The notes: generated by a model not told the origin, from the sequence alone. Shown: positions 1-5,918, counted from the stretch's first letter. The stretch: DNA of 12,506 nucleotides from JAVBPP01 sp031549535 (GCA_031549535.1 JAVBPP010000020.1:1-12506), one strand, 5' to 3'. Numbers and translations: made by a program.

Positions 1-120
1 CTTGCCAGAAGATTGGTGAGGGTTTTTGTCGTCAGTCAAGGCGGACGACGCGGCTTTACTGTCGTAAAGCAAGGAGGACAACGCAGGCTGACGGCGAAAA
101 TACCACCAAGATTTGGCAAG
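1..120. repeat. Imperfect palindromic element of about 120 bp
   Basis: The outer arms pair as CTTGCCA (1-7) with TGGCAAG (114-120), then TTGGTG (13-18) with CACCAA (104-109), then a 13-bp segment with two G-U wobbles (23-35 with 88-100). The apex holds a perfect hairpin, GCTTTAC-TGTC-GTAAAGC (53-70). The sequences flanking the apical hairpin are imperfect direct repeats of each other (AAGGCGGACGACGCGG at 39-54 and AAGGAGGACAACGCAGG at 71-87), and GTCGTC (28-33) can alternatively pair with GACGAC (44-49). No ORF explains this symmetry. The wobble-compensated arms suggest a folded RNA or an interspersed REP/MITE-like repeat. It lies 82 bp past the stop of the GH2 gene, so it could also act as a 3' structure for that transcript, but no T-tract is visible. 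The window starts at the palindrome edge, so the element may extend further left. Confidence 0.7.
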
Positions 121-201
121 GTTTCGTTGGTGGACTAATAAGTACATTTCATAAGCAATACCCTGCAAGCCGATAAAACGCGGCAAAGGTAACACCATTT
201 C

Positions 202-2538
202 TCAAAGATTTTCGCAGGGGATTTGAACAGGTTCGCTGCGCAGAGCACCGCAGGTTGCCAACAGTTGCACACAGGCCGCACCCGGTTCCGCCTGCACCAA
301 AAAGGAGGCGATTCCGCCGCGCAGGGGCATACAGGGGGAATAAACAGCCCTGCCGCCCAGTATTTCCAGCGTAACGCTGCCCTGGCAACCAAAATCAACT
401 GTGCCGTTTTTATCGCGTGCTTTTATATGCACAAACACAAAATCTGTGCCGTTCGCGCGCAGAGGGCGTGTGCAGTCCATGACCTCCACCGAGAGTGTTT
501 CCGGTGCCTCGCAACGCAGCAGCGTGGTCTCACAAACCTCGCGCCCGTTTATCACGCCCACGAAGCGCAGCCCCTCGCAGGGTGGTAACTCCGTAAATGT
601 GAACGGCGGGTGTGCCATATGCCGGCAGTTGCCCCCGTCTTGAAAGCAGTGCACCGCGTGCCTTGCCAATGCACCGTTCTTTTTGCTGCTCTTGAGGTAA
701 TCGCCGTTTTTTGTCCAGTATAATACACTCTCGCCCGCGTCCGCTTCGCGCATCACATAGTCACTGTCCGCCCCACTGTCATGCGGTTGCTCACGCAGGA
801 GTTTGCCCTGTGAGTCATAAACCCGCACCATTTCGCAGGAGGAATAGACTGTGACGGTTTGCTGCCCAATGTATTGCAAAATAGCGGGGGAGAGAATCGG
901 CAGGTCCCGCCGCTGGCTTTGGTAAAGATAATATACAGGTTTGGGATGGCGGAAAATATCCAGCATGCCGCTTTTGGAAATGGGGGCGTGCGGGTCGTAG
1001 CCACGCACATGGTCTATGCCCTCCCAGGTTAAGCAACCCAGAGAATCCGGATTTTTAAGGTTTTGATTGAGGGACCACTGAAAATTCCAGGCTTGCAGCT
1101 GCAGAGCCTGCTCGCCTTCCGTATAATCCGCGCGGGAACTGCTGTGGTGACCTCCAAACTCAAAGTCGCCGTATTCGGGAATCAGACTTTTTCTGCCCGG
1201 AAAGTCTGTAGAAGGGCGGTTCTTTGTTTTTTCGTCCCAGTTGGCGGAAATCATATCGTAATCCACCGCGTGGTAGTTCTTGCGCCCGAACGGGGAGCCG
1301 TAGGTCAGAATCTGCCCCTCTGCCTTGCACAGAGCGTTGAGTTTGCGGTAAAATGCATCCGTAGCTCCGGGTTTGGTGTAAACCGTTTCGTTTAGGCTGG
1401 TTTCCATGAAAATCATGCTGGCGTGGTTGCGGTCGCGCCGCATCATGATTTGTACATTGCGCTCCGAGAGCCTGCGGAACTGCCCGTAACGGCAATATTG
1501 CCAGCCGGGTACTTGATTGATTAATATGATACCCAGCTCGTCGCAGGCATCGTAAAAAGCGCTGGGGTGGGCGTAGTGCGAAAGGCGAATGCAGTTTGCC
1601 CCCATTTGCTTCAGCAGATAGGCATCGCGGTATTGTGCGTTGTCGTCCGCCGCGATGCCGAGGTAAGGGAATTGTTGGTGGCGGTTTGTGCCGAAGAGAT
1701 ACAGCTTTTCCCCGTTGAGGTAGAAGCCGTCATTTTTACAAACTGCCTGGCGGATACCGAAACGCTCCGTCACTTCATCCGTCACAACCCCGCCGCGCAA
1801 AATACGCGCCGTGCAATGGTAGAGGTTTGGCGTGTCCGGTGCCCAAAGTGCGGGGGAGGCGATGGAAAACGTTTGAGTATATGTAATTTCGTCTGCCAGT
1901 TGTAATACTTGCCGCTGTGTATAAAGCGCTTCGCCGTTACGGCTGATGCAAAGCTCCAGCTCAATATCCTGCAGCGCTCCGGAACGGTTTTGGAGTTGCG
2001 TCTGCACACAGACTTCCGCGCATGCCGCGCCGATATCCGTTGTGGTGATTGCAAGGCCGCCGCCCCCGATTTTCTCGGCAAAAACCGGGTTGGTAATAAA
2101 CACTTCGTCCGTCACCGTGAGTGTCACATTGCGGTACAGACCGCTGTAATAGAGAAAATCCAGCTGCTTTTCCGGACGCCCCGGTGGGATAAATGGTTTT
2201 TCACGGTTGTCCAACTTTACAAGCAGCTCGTTTTCCGCCAACAGCTTTCCGCTTAGGTCAAGCACAAAGGGGATGTAGCCGCCCTTGTGGCGCAGCAGCT
2301 TTTTGCCGTTGAGATAGATATCCGCCACAATCATCGCCCCACCAAACTCTAAAAACACCTGTTCCTGTGCGCTCACGGAAAGTGAAAACCGCTTGCGGTA
2401 GCAGACAACGCTATGATAGCAGCGGTATTCATCCAGCTTTTCCAGCCGAATGGTGTGCGGCAGGGTGATAGGGGTAAACGCATCTCCCTTTTTCAACTGA
2501 AATTCCCAACCGGTATTGAAACGCATCGTTCTTCGCAT
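202..2538 (-). CDS. Glycoside hydrolase family 2 (beta-galactosidase/beta-glucuronidase-like)
   Basis: This 778-residue protein should hydrolyse terminal beta-linked sugars by a retaining mechanism. The family layout is visible: an N-terminal jelly-roll sugar-binding domain (about 5-150, with GYIPFVLDLS and LYYSGLYRNV), an immunoglobulin-like domain (about 150-265), and a TIM barrel from about 270 (YLNGEKLYLFGTNRHQ). The barrel includes NCIRLSHYAHP (315-325), the acid/base Glu384 in SLNE, and the probable nucleophile Glu455 in IPEYG. A further beta-rich C-terminal region (about 560-778) resembles the accessory domains of long GH2 enzymes. There is no signal peptide, so it is probably cytoplasmic and acts on imported oligosaccharides or glycosides. 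I saw no clear glucuronide-binding NxKG motif, so the substrate is left open. The ATG at 2538 follows a G-rich site (GGGGGG, about 9 nt); Met5 is an alternative start. It is divergent from the sigma-factor gene, and no sugar transporter is in view. Confidence 0.93.
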   Translation of the reverse strand: MRRTMRFNTGWEFQLKKGDAFTPITLPHTIRLEKLDEYRCYHSVVCYRKRFSLSVSAQEQVFLEFGGAMIVADIYLNGKKLLRHKGGYIPFVLDLSGKLLAENELLVKLDNREKPFIPPGRPEKQLDFLYYSGLYRNVTLTVTDEVFITNPVFAEKIGGGGLAITTTDIGAACAEVCVQTQLQNRSGALQDIELELCISRNGEALYTQRQVLQLADEITYTQTFSIASPALWAPDTPNLYHCTARILRGGVVTDEVTERFGIRQAVCKNDGFYLNGEKLYLFGTNRHQQFPYLGIAADDNAQYRDAYLLKQMGANCIRLSHYAHPSAFYDACDELGIILINQVPGWQYCRYGQFRRLSERNVQIMMRRDRNHASMIFMETSLNETVYTKPGATDAFYRKLNALCKAEGQILTYGSPFGRKNYHAVDYDMISANWDEKTKNRPSTDFPGRKSLIPEYGDFEFGGHHSSSRADYTEGEQALQLQAWNFQWSLNQNLKNPDSLGCLTWEGIDHVRGYDPHAPISKSGMLDIFRHPKPVYYLYQSQRRDLPILSPAILQYIGQQTVTVYSSCEMVRVYDSQGKLLREQPHDSGADSDYVMREADAGESVLYWTKNGDYLKSSKKNGALARHAVHCFQDGGNCRHMAHPPFTFTELPPCEGLRFVGVINGREVCETTLLRCEAPETLSVEVMDCTRPLRANGTDFVFVHIKARDKNGTVDFGCQGSVTLEILGGRAVYSPCMPLRGGIASFLVQAEPGAACVQLLATCGALRSEPVQIPCENL

Positions 2539-2556
2539 AAAATCAGTCCCCCCGAA

Positions 2557-2562
2557 ATTATA
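2557..2562 (-). promoter_or_regulatory. Probable -10 box of the GH2 gene
   Basis: A perfect TATAAT on the minus strand lies 18 bp upstream of the GH2 start codon. At 15-18 bp spacing I find no recognisable -35 box (the sequence there is A-rich, AAAAGA). The promoter would therefore be weak or activator-dependent. The leader would be very short. Confidence 0.45.
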
Positions 2563-2599
2563 AAATGAACCTTTTTAGGTCTTTTTTCGTCTTTATAGC

Positions 2600-2617
2600 T
2601 GAAATCGATTTCGAAAT
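2600..2617. promoter_or_regulatory. cre/LacI-family-like operator palindrome
   Basis: TGAAATCGATTTCG (2600-2613) matches 13 of 14 positions of the Gram-positive cre consensus TGWAANCGNTNWCA, and its core GAAATCGATTTC is a perfect 12-bp palindrome with the central CG typical of LacI-family operators. A second perfect palindrome, ATTTCGAAAT (2608-2617), overlaps it. The site is about 55 bp upstream of the predicted GH2 transcription start and about 28 bp before the sigma-factor start codon. It could serve catabolite control (CcpA) or a local sugar regulator, acting on either divergent gene. The regulator is not in the window. Confidence 0.5.
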
Positions 2618-2640
2618 AGATGCAGAGTGGAGGTGAGGGA

Positions 2641-3927
2641 ATGAATGAAACTGAATTTAAGCAATTCTTTGCCGCGTGCAAGCCGGCGCTGGAACGCTTT
2701 GTGTATTTTAGGATGCCCAACAAAGTGGACGGTGACGACATTTTGCAGGAGACCGCTTTGGCGGCCTTTCAAAACAGGCACACCGTGAAACCCGAAAGCT
2801 TTAAACCGTGGATTTTGAAAATTGCCGCCAACAAGTGCAATGATTTTTACCGCAGTGCCGCCAGACGCTGCGAAATTCCGCTTGACGCAATCGTAGAGCG
2901 GGTGCCGGCCATGAGCCGCTTCGGCGTAACGGAAACACAGCTGGTCCGCGACACGCTGGAGATTCTGGCGGAAAAAGAGAAGCAAATTTTATTTTTGTAC
3001 TACTTTAAAAACAAGCAGCAAGAACAAATCGCAAAGCAGCTGGGCATTCCGCTCGGCACTGTTAAAAGCAGGCTGCACAACGCAAAAAAGCATTTTAAGG
3101 CGGCCTACCCATTCCCGCCGATTTTGAAAGGAGAACCAGAGATGAAACAATTACCTGGATCCATGCCGAATTATACCATAACCCCATCGGAGCGGCTACC
3201 CTTTTCCGTGAAATGGGAGGAAATGATGGGCTGGTTCATCGTCCCAAGGCTTGGCGAAACACTTTCTTGGGGGATGTATGATTACCCGGAAAAGAAGCGC
3301 TCCGAAAGTTATCACATGGAGGTTACAGTCCCCGCAAGCGTTCATGGAGTTGACGGCGTGGAACTGGTGGCACAGGAGCAGCGCGGAGGAGAGTATGAAT
3401 CCAACCCCGAAAGCCGGGAATTGACCCGTACCTTCGTAGCGCAACTGACAGATACTCATTGCCGCTTTCTTTCGGAAAGCCATTTTGAAGGGGGCGTCAA
3501 ACGGCTGTACACCTTCCTGGACGGAGATGAATTTCTGAAAAACTGGGGCTTTGGCGAGGATAACTGCGGCAATCAAACAGAGCTCAGAGCAAGGGGCACC
3601 ATTGAAAGAAACGGTCAATCTATCCGCTGTAATCCATCCAAAGAGCTGCTTGACGTTGTAGGCCGTTATACGGTTGCCATAAACGGCAAGGAATATGATA
3701 CGGTCTGTGTGATTGATGTTGAGCTGTATAACAACGGGGTAGCGTCCGAGCAGTATGTGGATACGAATGGGCGCACGGTTCTCTGGCGCAGATTTAACTG
3801 CGACGACTGGAGAATAGAGAGCTATGGGCAGAGATGGAGCGAAAAGCTGCCGGAAAATGAGCAGCTGCTCATCAACGGCGAAGTGTATGTCCACTGGTAT
3901 GATTGTATCACGGATTATATTCTATAG
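2641..3927 (+). CDS. ECF-like sigma factor fused to an uncharacterised C-terminal domain
   Basis: This 428-residue protein has two parts. Residues 1-155 form a compact sigma-70-family factor: region 2 (DDILQETALAAFQNRH at 32-47; PWILKIAANKCNDFYR at 56-71) and region 4 with a helix-turn-helix (EKEKQILFLYYFKN..QEQIAKQLGIPLGTVKSRLHNAKK, about 111-150). It should bind core RNA polymerase and direct transcription of specific promoters. Residues 168-428 are a soluble, aromatic-rich region with no membrane segment and no family I can name; it contains EEMMGWFIVPRLGE, GEDNCGN and DVVGRYTV and ends with HWYDCITDYIL. It does not look like the SnoaL or TPR extensions of ECF41/ECF42 sigma factors. I start at 2641 because GGAGGTGAG lies just upstream of it; the in-frame ATG at 2620 precedes that site. 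No anti-sigma factor gene lies next to it, so the C-terminal part may control the sigma part (inference). Confidence 0.87.
   Translation: MNETEFKQFFAACKPALERFVYFRMPNKVDGDDILQETALAAFQNRHTVKPESFKPWILKIAANKCNDFYRSAARRCEIPLDAIVERVPAMSRFGVTETQLVRDTLEILAEKEKQILFLYYFKNKQQEQIAKQLGIPLGTVKSRLHNAKKHFKAAYPFPPILKGEPEMKQLPGSMPNYTITPSERLPFSVKWEEMMGWFIVPRLGETLSWGMYDYPEKKRSESYHMEVTVPASVHGVDGVELVAQEQRGGEYESNPESRELTRTFVAQLTDTHCRFLSESHFEGGVKRLYTFLDGDEFLKNWGFGEDNCGNQTELRARGTIERNGQSIRCNPSKELLDVVGRYTVAINGKEYDTVCVIDVELYNNGVASEQYVDTNGRTVLWRRFNCDDWRIESYGQRWSEKLPENEQLLINGEVYVHWYDCITDYIL
3142..3927 (+). CDS. Possible internally initiated C-terminal domain (261 aa)
   Basis: At the sigma/extension junction the sequence AAAGGAG (3127-3133) lies 8 nt before an in-frame ATG (3142), which is ideal Shine-Dalgarno geometry. 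Translation from here would give the 261-residue C-terminal domain without the sigma part, starting MKQLPGSMPNYTITPSE. This may be a separate product of one gene, or a relic of two genes that became fused when a stop codon was lost. The SD bases also encode Lys-Gly-Glu in the fusion, so the match could be chance. Only expression data can settle it. Confidence 0.4.
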   Translation: MKQLPGSMPNYTITPSERLPFSVKWEEMMGWFIVPRLGETLSWGMYDYPEKKRSESYHMEVTVPASVHGVDGVELVAQEQRGGEYESNPESRELTRTFVAQLTDTHCRFLSESHFEGGVKRLYTFLDGDEFLKNWGFGEDNCGNQTELRARGTIERNGQSIRCNPSKELLDVVGRYTVAINGKEYDTVCVIDVELYNNGVASEQYVDTNGRTVLWRRFNCDDWRIESYGQRWSEKLPENEQLLINGEVYVHWYDCITDYIL

Positions 3928-3955
3928 CACCGTTTTTTCGAGAAATTAATTTTAT

Positions 3956-4001
3956 TGTGAAAAAGTGCACGGCGGACGCAAATTGTGCGCCCGCCGTCGT
4001 G
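3956..4001 (-). terminator. Intrinsic terminator downstream of the acetate transporter gene
   Basis: Read on the minus strand, a GC-rich hairpin pairs CGGCGG (3970-3975) with CCGCCG (3991-3996) and CGCA (3977-3980) with TGCG (3986-3989), with one mispair and a short AATTG loop. It is followed by a run of five T on that strand (3960-3964). On the plus strand the run precedes the hairpin, so the site ends minus-strand transcription. Confidence 0.75.
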
Positions 4002-4042
4002 TGCCCTGCATAGCCGTTGCCTCGCGCCGCTCATGCAGGGCA
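4002..4042. repeat. Perfect 10-bp inverted repeat in the transporter 3' UTR
   Basis: TGCCCTGCAT (4002-4011) and ATGCAGGGCA (4033-4042) form a perfect 10-bp stem around a 21-nt loop. The stem begins at the base after the transporter stop codon and sits directly before the terminator hairpin, so the 3' UTR would contain two tandem hairpins. It may protect the mRNA 3' end or be part of the termination structure. Confidence 0.55.
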
Positions 4043-4648
4043 TTATTTGCCCTTATAAAACGGTTTCGGATTCGGGAAAACTGTTTTGCCGTAAGTGCCG
4101 TTGACCACCAGCGCAGCGGAGAGGTAGATGCCCAGGATACCGCAGACCAACAGGGCGTGTCCGGCAACCTGTGAGAGCGCCTTGCTGACTGCCGCGTCAA
4201 AAATCTTTAAATCGCTCAAGGCAATGCAGGGGACAGCTATGTTCAGCACCGCGACGATGGCGAACAGGATGGCGGGGGACTTGTAAAACGCGGGCGTCCA
4301 AAGCAAAACAACGAGCATCAGCGCGAGCCAGGCCCAGCCGTCAATGCGCGTGTCAAGTCCGGCGGCAAAATACTTGAGAAATGCCTCCCCGCCGGAAACG
4401 AGCATGAAGTAGGAAGAAAAATACAAAAAGGTGTTTCCTCCGGCCAGATTACCGGATTTCAAGTCCAAAAGTGCAACCACGAGTTGAATGAAAAATCCGC
4501 CGATTAAAAAACAGCCAAGCAGCGGCAGTGCGCTTTTCTCCACCTTTCCGGTCAAAAGCGCGAAAAAGACAAAGCAGGCAACGGCGAGTGCAACGAGCCC
4601 CGCCGGGGTGGGATTCGCCCACTCTTTTTGTGTTGTGTTGTGTTCCAT
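4043..4648 (-). CDS. satP: Acetate uptake transporter, GPR1/FUN34/YaaH (SatP) family
   Basis: This 201-residue membrane protein resembles AceTr-family transporters that move acetate, and sometimes succinate, across the cytoplasmic membrane. The family signature is near the N terminus (WANPTPAGLVAL, the NPxxxGL motif), followed by about six hydrophobic segments including LVALAVACFVFFALL, LPLLGCFLIGGFFIQLVVALL and LLVCGILGIYLSAALVV, and a short charged C-terminal tail. The length is normal for the family. I choose the ATG at 4648 because AAAGGG (4657-4662) is 8 nt upstream of it; the ATG at 4654 is too close to that site, and an extension to 4864 would run through the terminator and the small ORF. 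The gene sits behind a leader with a strong intrinsic terminator (4683-4720), so its expression probably depends on read-through or on a weak TATAAA box (4676-4681). The substrate is assigned by family only. Confidence 0.88.
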   Translation of the reverse strand: MEHNTTQKEWANPTPAGLVALAVACFVFFALLTGKVEKSALPLLGCFLIGGFFIQLVVALLDLKSGNLAGGNTFLYFSSYFMLVSGGEAFLKYFAAGLDTRIDGWAWLALMLVVLLWTPAFYKSPAILFAIVAVLNIAVPCIALSDLKIFDAAVSKALSQVAGHALLVCGILGIYLSAALVVNGTYGKTVFPNPKPFYKGK

Positions 4649-4682
4649 GTTCATTTCCCTTTCTGGATGAAGTGTTTTATAC

Positions 4683-4720
4683 AAAAAAAGAACCTTGCAG
4701 CGGCCGTCTGCAAGGTTCTT
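4683..4720 (-). terminator. Strong intrinsic terminator in the transporter leader
   Basis: On the minus strand a perfect 13-bp stem, AAGAACCTTGCAG (4708-4720) paired with CTGCAAGGTTCTT (4688-4700) around a 7-nt loop, runs into a tract of seven or more T (4683-4689). It lies 20 bp after the small ORF stop and about 35 bp before the transporter start. It could simply end a small transcript or act as an attenuator for the transporter. Confidence 0.85.
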
Positions 4721-4740
4721 CGTTTGTCTGTTAGCGTGTA

Positions 4741-4851
4741 TCACGGGGATACAGCATCTGCAAACTCCCTTGCGGCAACGGCGAAAATGACCCTGGCAAA
4801 GCCAAAGCCGAATATAATAATGCTGTTGCTGCAAGTAAGTCGGTTCATCAT
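4741..4851 (-). CDS. Putative 36-aa hydrophobic small protein or leader peptide
   Basis: This short ORF has start codons ATG-ATG at 4851 and 4848, and AAAGGG lies 4 and 7 nt upstream of them. It encodes 36 residues starting MMNRLTCSNS, followed by a hydrophobic stretch (SIIIFGFGFARVIFAVAA, residues 10-27) that could cross or sit in a membrane, and ends EFADAVSP. A consensus promoter lies just upstream (4879-4906) and an intrinsic terminator just downstream (4683-4720), so promoter, RBS, ORF and terminator form a complete small transcription unit. It may be a membrane miniprotein, a type I toxin-like peptide, or a leader peptide controlling the acetate transporter. I do not recognise a family. 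The ORF could also be incidental to a regulatory RNA. Confidence 0.5.
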   Translation of the reverse strand: MMNRLTCSNSIIIFGFGFARVIFAVAAREFADAVSP

Positions 4852-4878
4852 AGTGCCCTTTCAACAGATGTTTCTGCG

Positions 4879-4906
4879 ATTATACCACGGATAACGCGTT
4901 TGTCAA
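4879..4906 (-). promoter_or_regulatory. Consensus sigma-A promoter with extended -10
   Basis: On the minus strand TTGACA (4901-4906), a 16-bp spacer and TATAAT (4879-4884) form a perfect housekeeping promoter, with a TGG extension (4885-4887) giving TGGTATAAT. It begins 9 bp after the stop codon of the flavoprotein gene. Transcription would start near 4872 and give a leader of about 220 nt before the transporter, containing the small ORF and the terminator. Confidence 0.85.
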
Positions 4907-4914
4907 GTGATGAT

Positions 4915-5547
4915 TCAGCGAATAAAGTTCAAAAAAGTTTTTGCCTGCTGCGGGGGAGGAGGGAAGGCGTCCTTGCCGTGCGCGATGAGCTTCATCAGCC
5001 AGGCCATGTTTGCGCCCAGCACCTGCAGGCTCTGCACGCCCTCACTGTCCTGCTGTGCCTCACCTGGGGAGCGGCCGTGGATTACGGTCCAGTAGTTTGC
5101 GGTGGGGAGAAACATTTCCGCAAATTGCAGGTAGTGATTTAGCTCGTCAAAGGTGGCTACGCCGCCGCTGCGGCGCACCGCCGCAATGCTTGCGCCAACC
5201 TTATGGCGCAGGAGATTGCCGTTGGAGGCGCTGACGTAAAACATCCGGTCTAAAAATGATTTCATCGTTCCGCCGACGCCTGAAAAATGCACGGGGGAGG
5301 CGAGCAAAATACCGTCCGCCTCAAATGCATGCTCCAGGAGCGGATTCAAAGCGTCGTTGATGGCGCATTGTGCGTCGCGCGTTTGCCCACAGAAGCCACA
5401 GGCCAGGCAGCCCTGCAGGCGCAGGTTGCCGACTTGGTGAATGCTGACCTCAATGCCTTCTTTTTCCAAAACCTCCGCGACGGTTTTTAAGCTGAAATAG
5501 CTGTTGCCCTCGGCGTGAGGGCTGCCATTAAATGCCGCAACTTTCAT
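4915..5547 (-). CDS. Isf-like iron-sulfur flavoprotein / NAD(P)H-dependent FMN reductase
   Basis: This 210-residue flavodoxin-fold oxidoreductase opens with the FMN phosphate-binding segment FNGSPHAEGNSY (6-17) and continues with ASPVHFSGVGGTMKSFLDRMFY, which shapes the flavin site in this family. Residues 47-61 hold four cysteines spaced C-x2-C-x2-C-x7-C (C47, C50, C53, C61), matching the compact 4Fe-4S motif of archaeal and bacterial iron-sulfur flavoproteins. It is therefore likely to carry both FMN and an iron-sulfur cluster and to transfer electrons to oxidised substrates such as quinones or oxygen species; the physiological acceptor is unknown. The start is supported by AAAGGA about 8 nt upstream. 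Only 15 bp separate it from the ABM monooxygenase gene, so the two are probably co-transcribed. The QQAKTFLNFIR tail is ordinary. Confidence 0.88.
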   Translation of the reverse strand: MKVAAFNGSPHAEGNSYFSLKTVAEVLEKEGIEVSIHQVGNLRLQGCLACGFCGQTRDAQCAINDALNPLLEHAFEADGILLASPVHFSGVGGTMKSFLDRMFYVSASNGNLLRHKVGASIAAVRRSGGVATFDELNHYLQFAEMFLPTANYWTVIHGRSPGEAQQDSEGVQSLQVLGANMAWLMKLIAHGKDAFPPPPQQAKTFLNFIR

Positions 5548-5562
5548 AGCGTTTTCCTTTTA

Positions 5563-5856
5563 TTAATTCAGTTTTTCCGCCTCATACAGCCACAAATCCG
5601 TGTCACACGCGCGCAGGGGCGTGGTTGCGGCGGAAAAGGCTTTCAAGTGCGGGGCCTGCAGGTGTGCGTCCAGCGCAGCTCTTGTTTCCCATTCCTCCAG
5701 AAAAACCAGCTTGTCCTCGCTCTCCATGCTCGCAAAAAGGGTGTAGCTGATGCAGCCGTTTTCAGTGCGTGTGGTGGCAATGCATTCCTGCGCCAGCTTC
5801 CAGAATTCTTCTTTTTTTCCGGGTTTTAAGGTGATATGTGCCGCTACAACAATCAT
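5563..5856 (-). CDS. ABM-family monooxygenase (YgiN-like)
   Basis: This 97-residue protein has the ferredoxin-like alpha/beta fold of antibiotic biosynthesis monooxygenase (ABM) domains: VVAAHITLKPGKKEEFWKLA, then NGCISYTLFASME, then KLVFLEEWETRAALDAHLQAPHLKAF. The WxxxxALxxHxxxPHxxxF pattern is diagnostic. Such proteins are small dimers that oxidise or bind quinols and aromatic compounds, often without a cofactor. The length fits the family. I start at 5856 because AAAGGA lies 9 nt upstream; the in-frame ATG at 5892 overlaps the -10 box of the promoter. Its partner downstream is a flavoprotein reductase, so the pair may handle quinone or electrophile stress (inference from neighbourhood). 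Confidence 0.88.
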   Translation of the reverse strand: MIVVAAHITLKPGKKEEFWKLAQECIATTRTENGCISYTLFASMESEDKLVFLEEWETRAALDAHLQAPHLKAFSAATTPLRACDTDLWLYEAEKLN

Positions 5857-5890
5857 AACAATTCGTCCTTTACTGTAAAATGGTACTTTC

Positions 5891-5918
5891 ATTGTAGCGG
5901 TTCACAAGAAAATGTCAA
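5891..5918 (-). promoter_or_regulatory. Promoter for the ABM-flavoprotein gene pair
   Basis: On the minus strand TTGACA (5913-5918), a 16-bp spacer and TACAAT (5891-5896) form a near-consensus sigma-A promoter. The -35 box overlaps the TGA stop of the alpha/beta hydrolase gene (5915-5917), so transcription starts anew at the gene junction, near 5884. Confidence 0.75.

Noticed and set aside
1..120. CRISPR array or tRNA gene at the window edge
   Set aside because: The repeated segments are inverted and only doubled, not regularly spaced direct repeats with unique spacers, and no cloverleaf or CCA end can be built.
2620..2640. Upstream in-frame ATG as the start of the sigma-fusion gene
   Set aside because: The ribosome binding site GGAGGTGAG lies after this ATG and directly before the one at 2641, so the upstream codon is not a credible start.
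3196..3894. 232-codon open frame antisense to the sigma-fusion gene
   Set aside because: It lies wholly inside the C-terminal domain coding region on the other strand, with no RBS or domain motif. The plus frame is continuous with a clear sigma factor.
3928..3950. T-rich stretch after the sigma-fusion gene as a plus-strand terminator
   Set aside because: There is a run of six T, but no stable GC-rich hairpin directly precedes it. The hairpin at 3967-3999 has its T-tract on the minus strand only.
4649..4864. N-terminal extension of the acetate transporter to 4864
   Set aside because: It would translate through a strong intrinsic terminator, is rich in unlikely residue runs, and places the transporter signature far from the N terminus; the family starts near WANPTPAGL.
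5857..5892. Longer start of the ABM monooxygenase at 5892
   Set aside because: This ATG overlaps the -10 box of the promoter and would precede the transcription start; the start at 5856 has a proper RBS.
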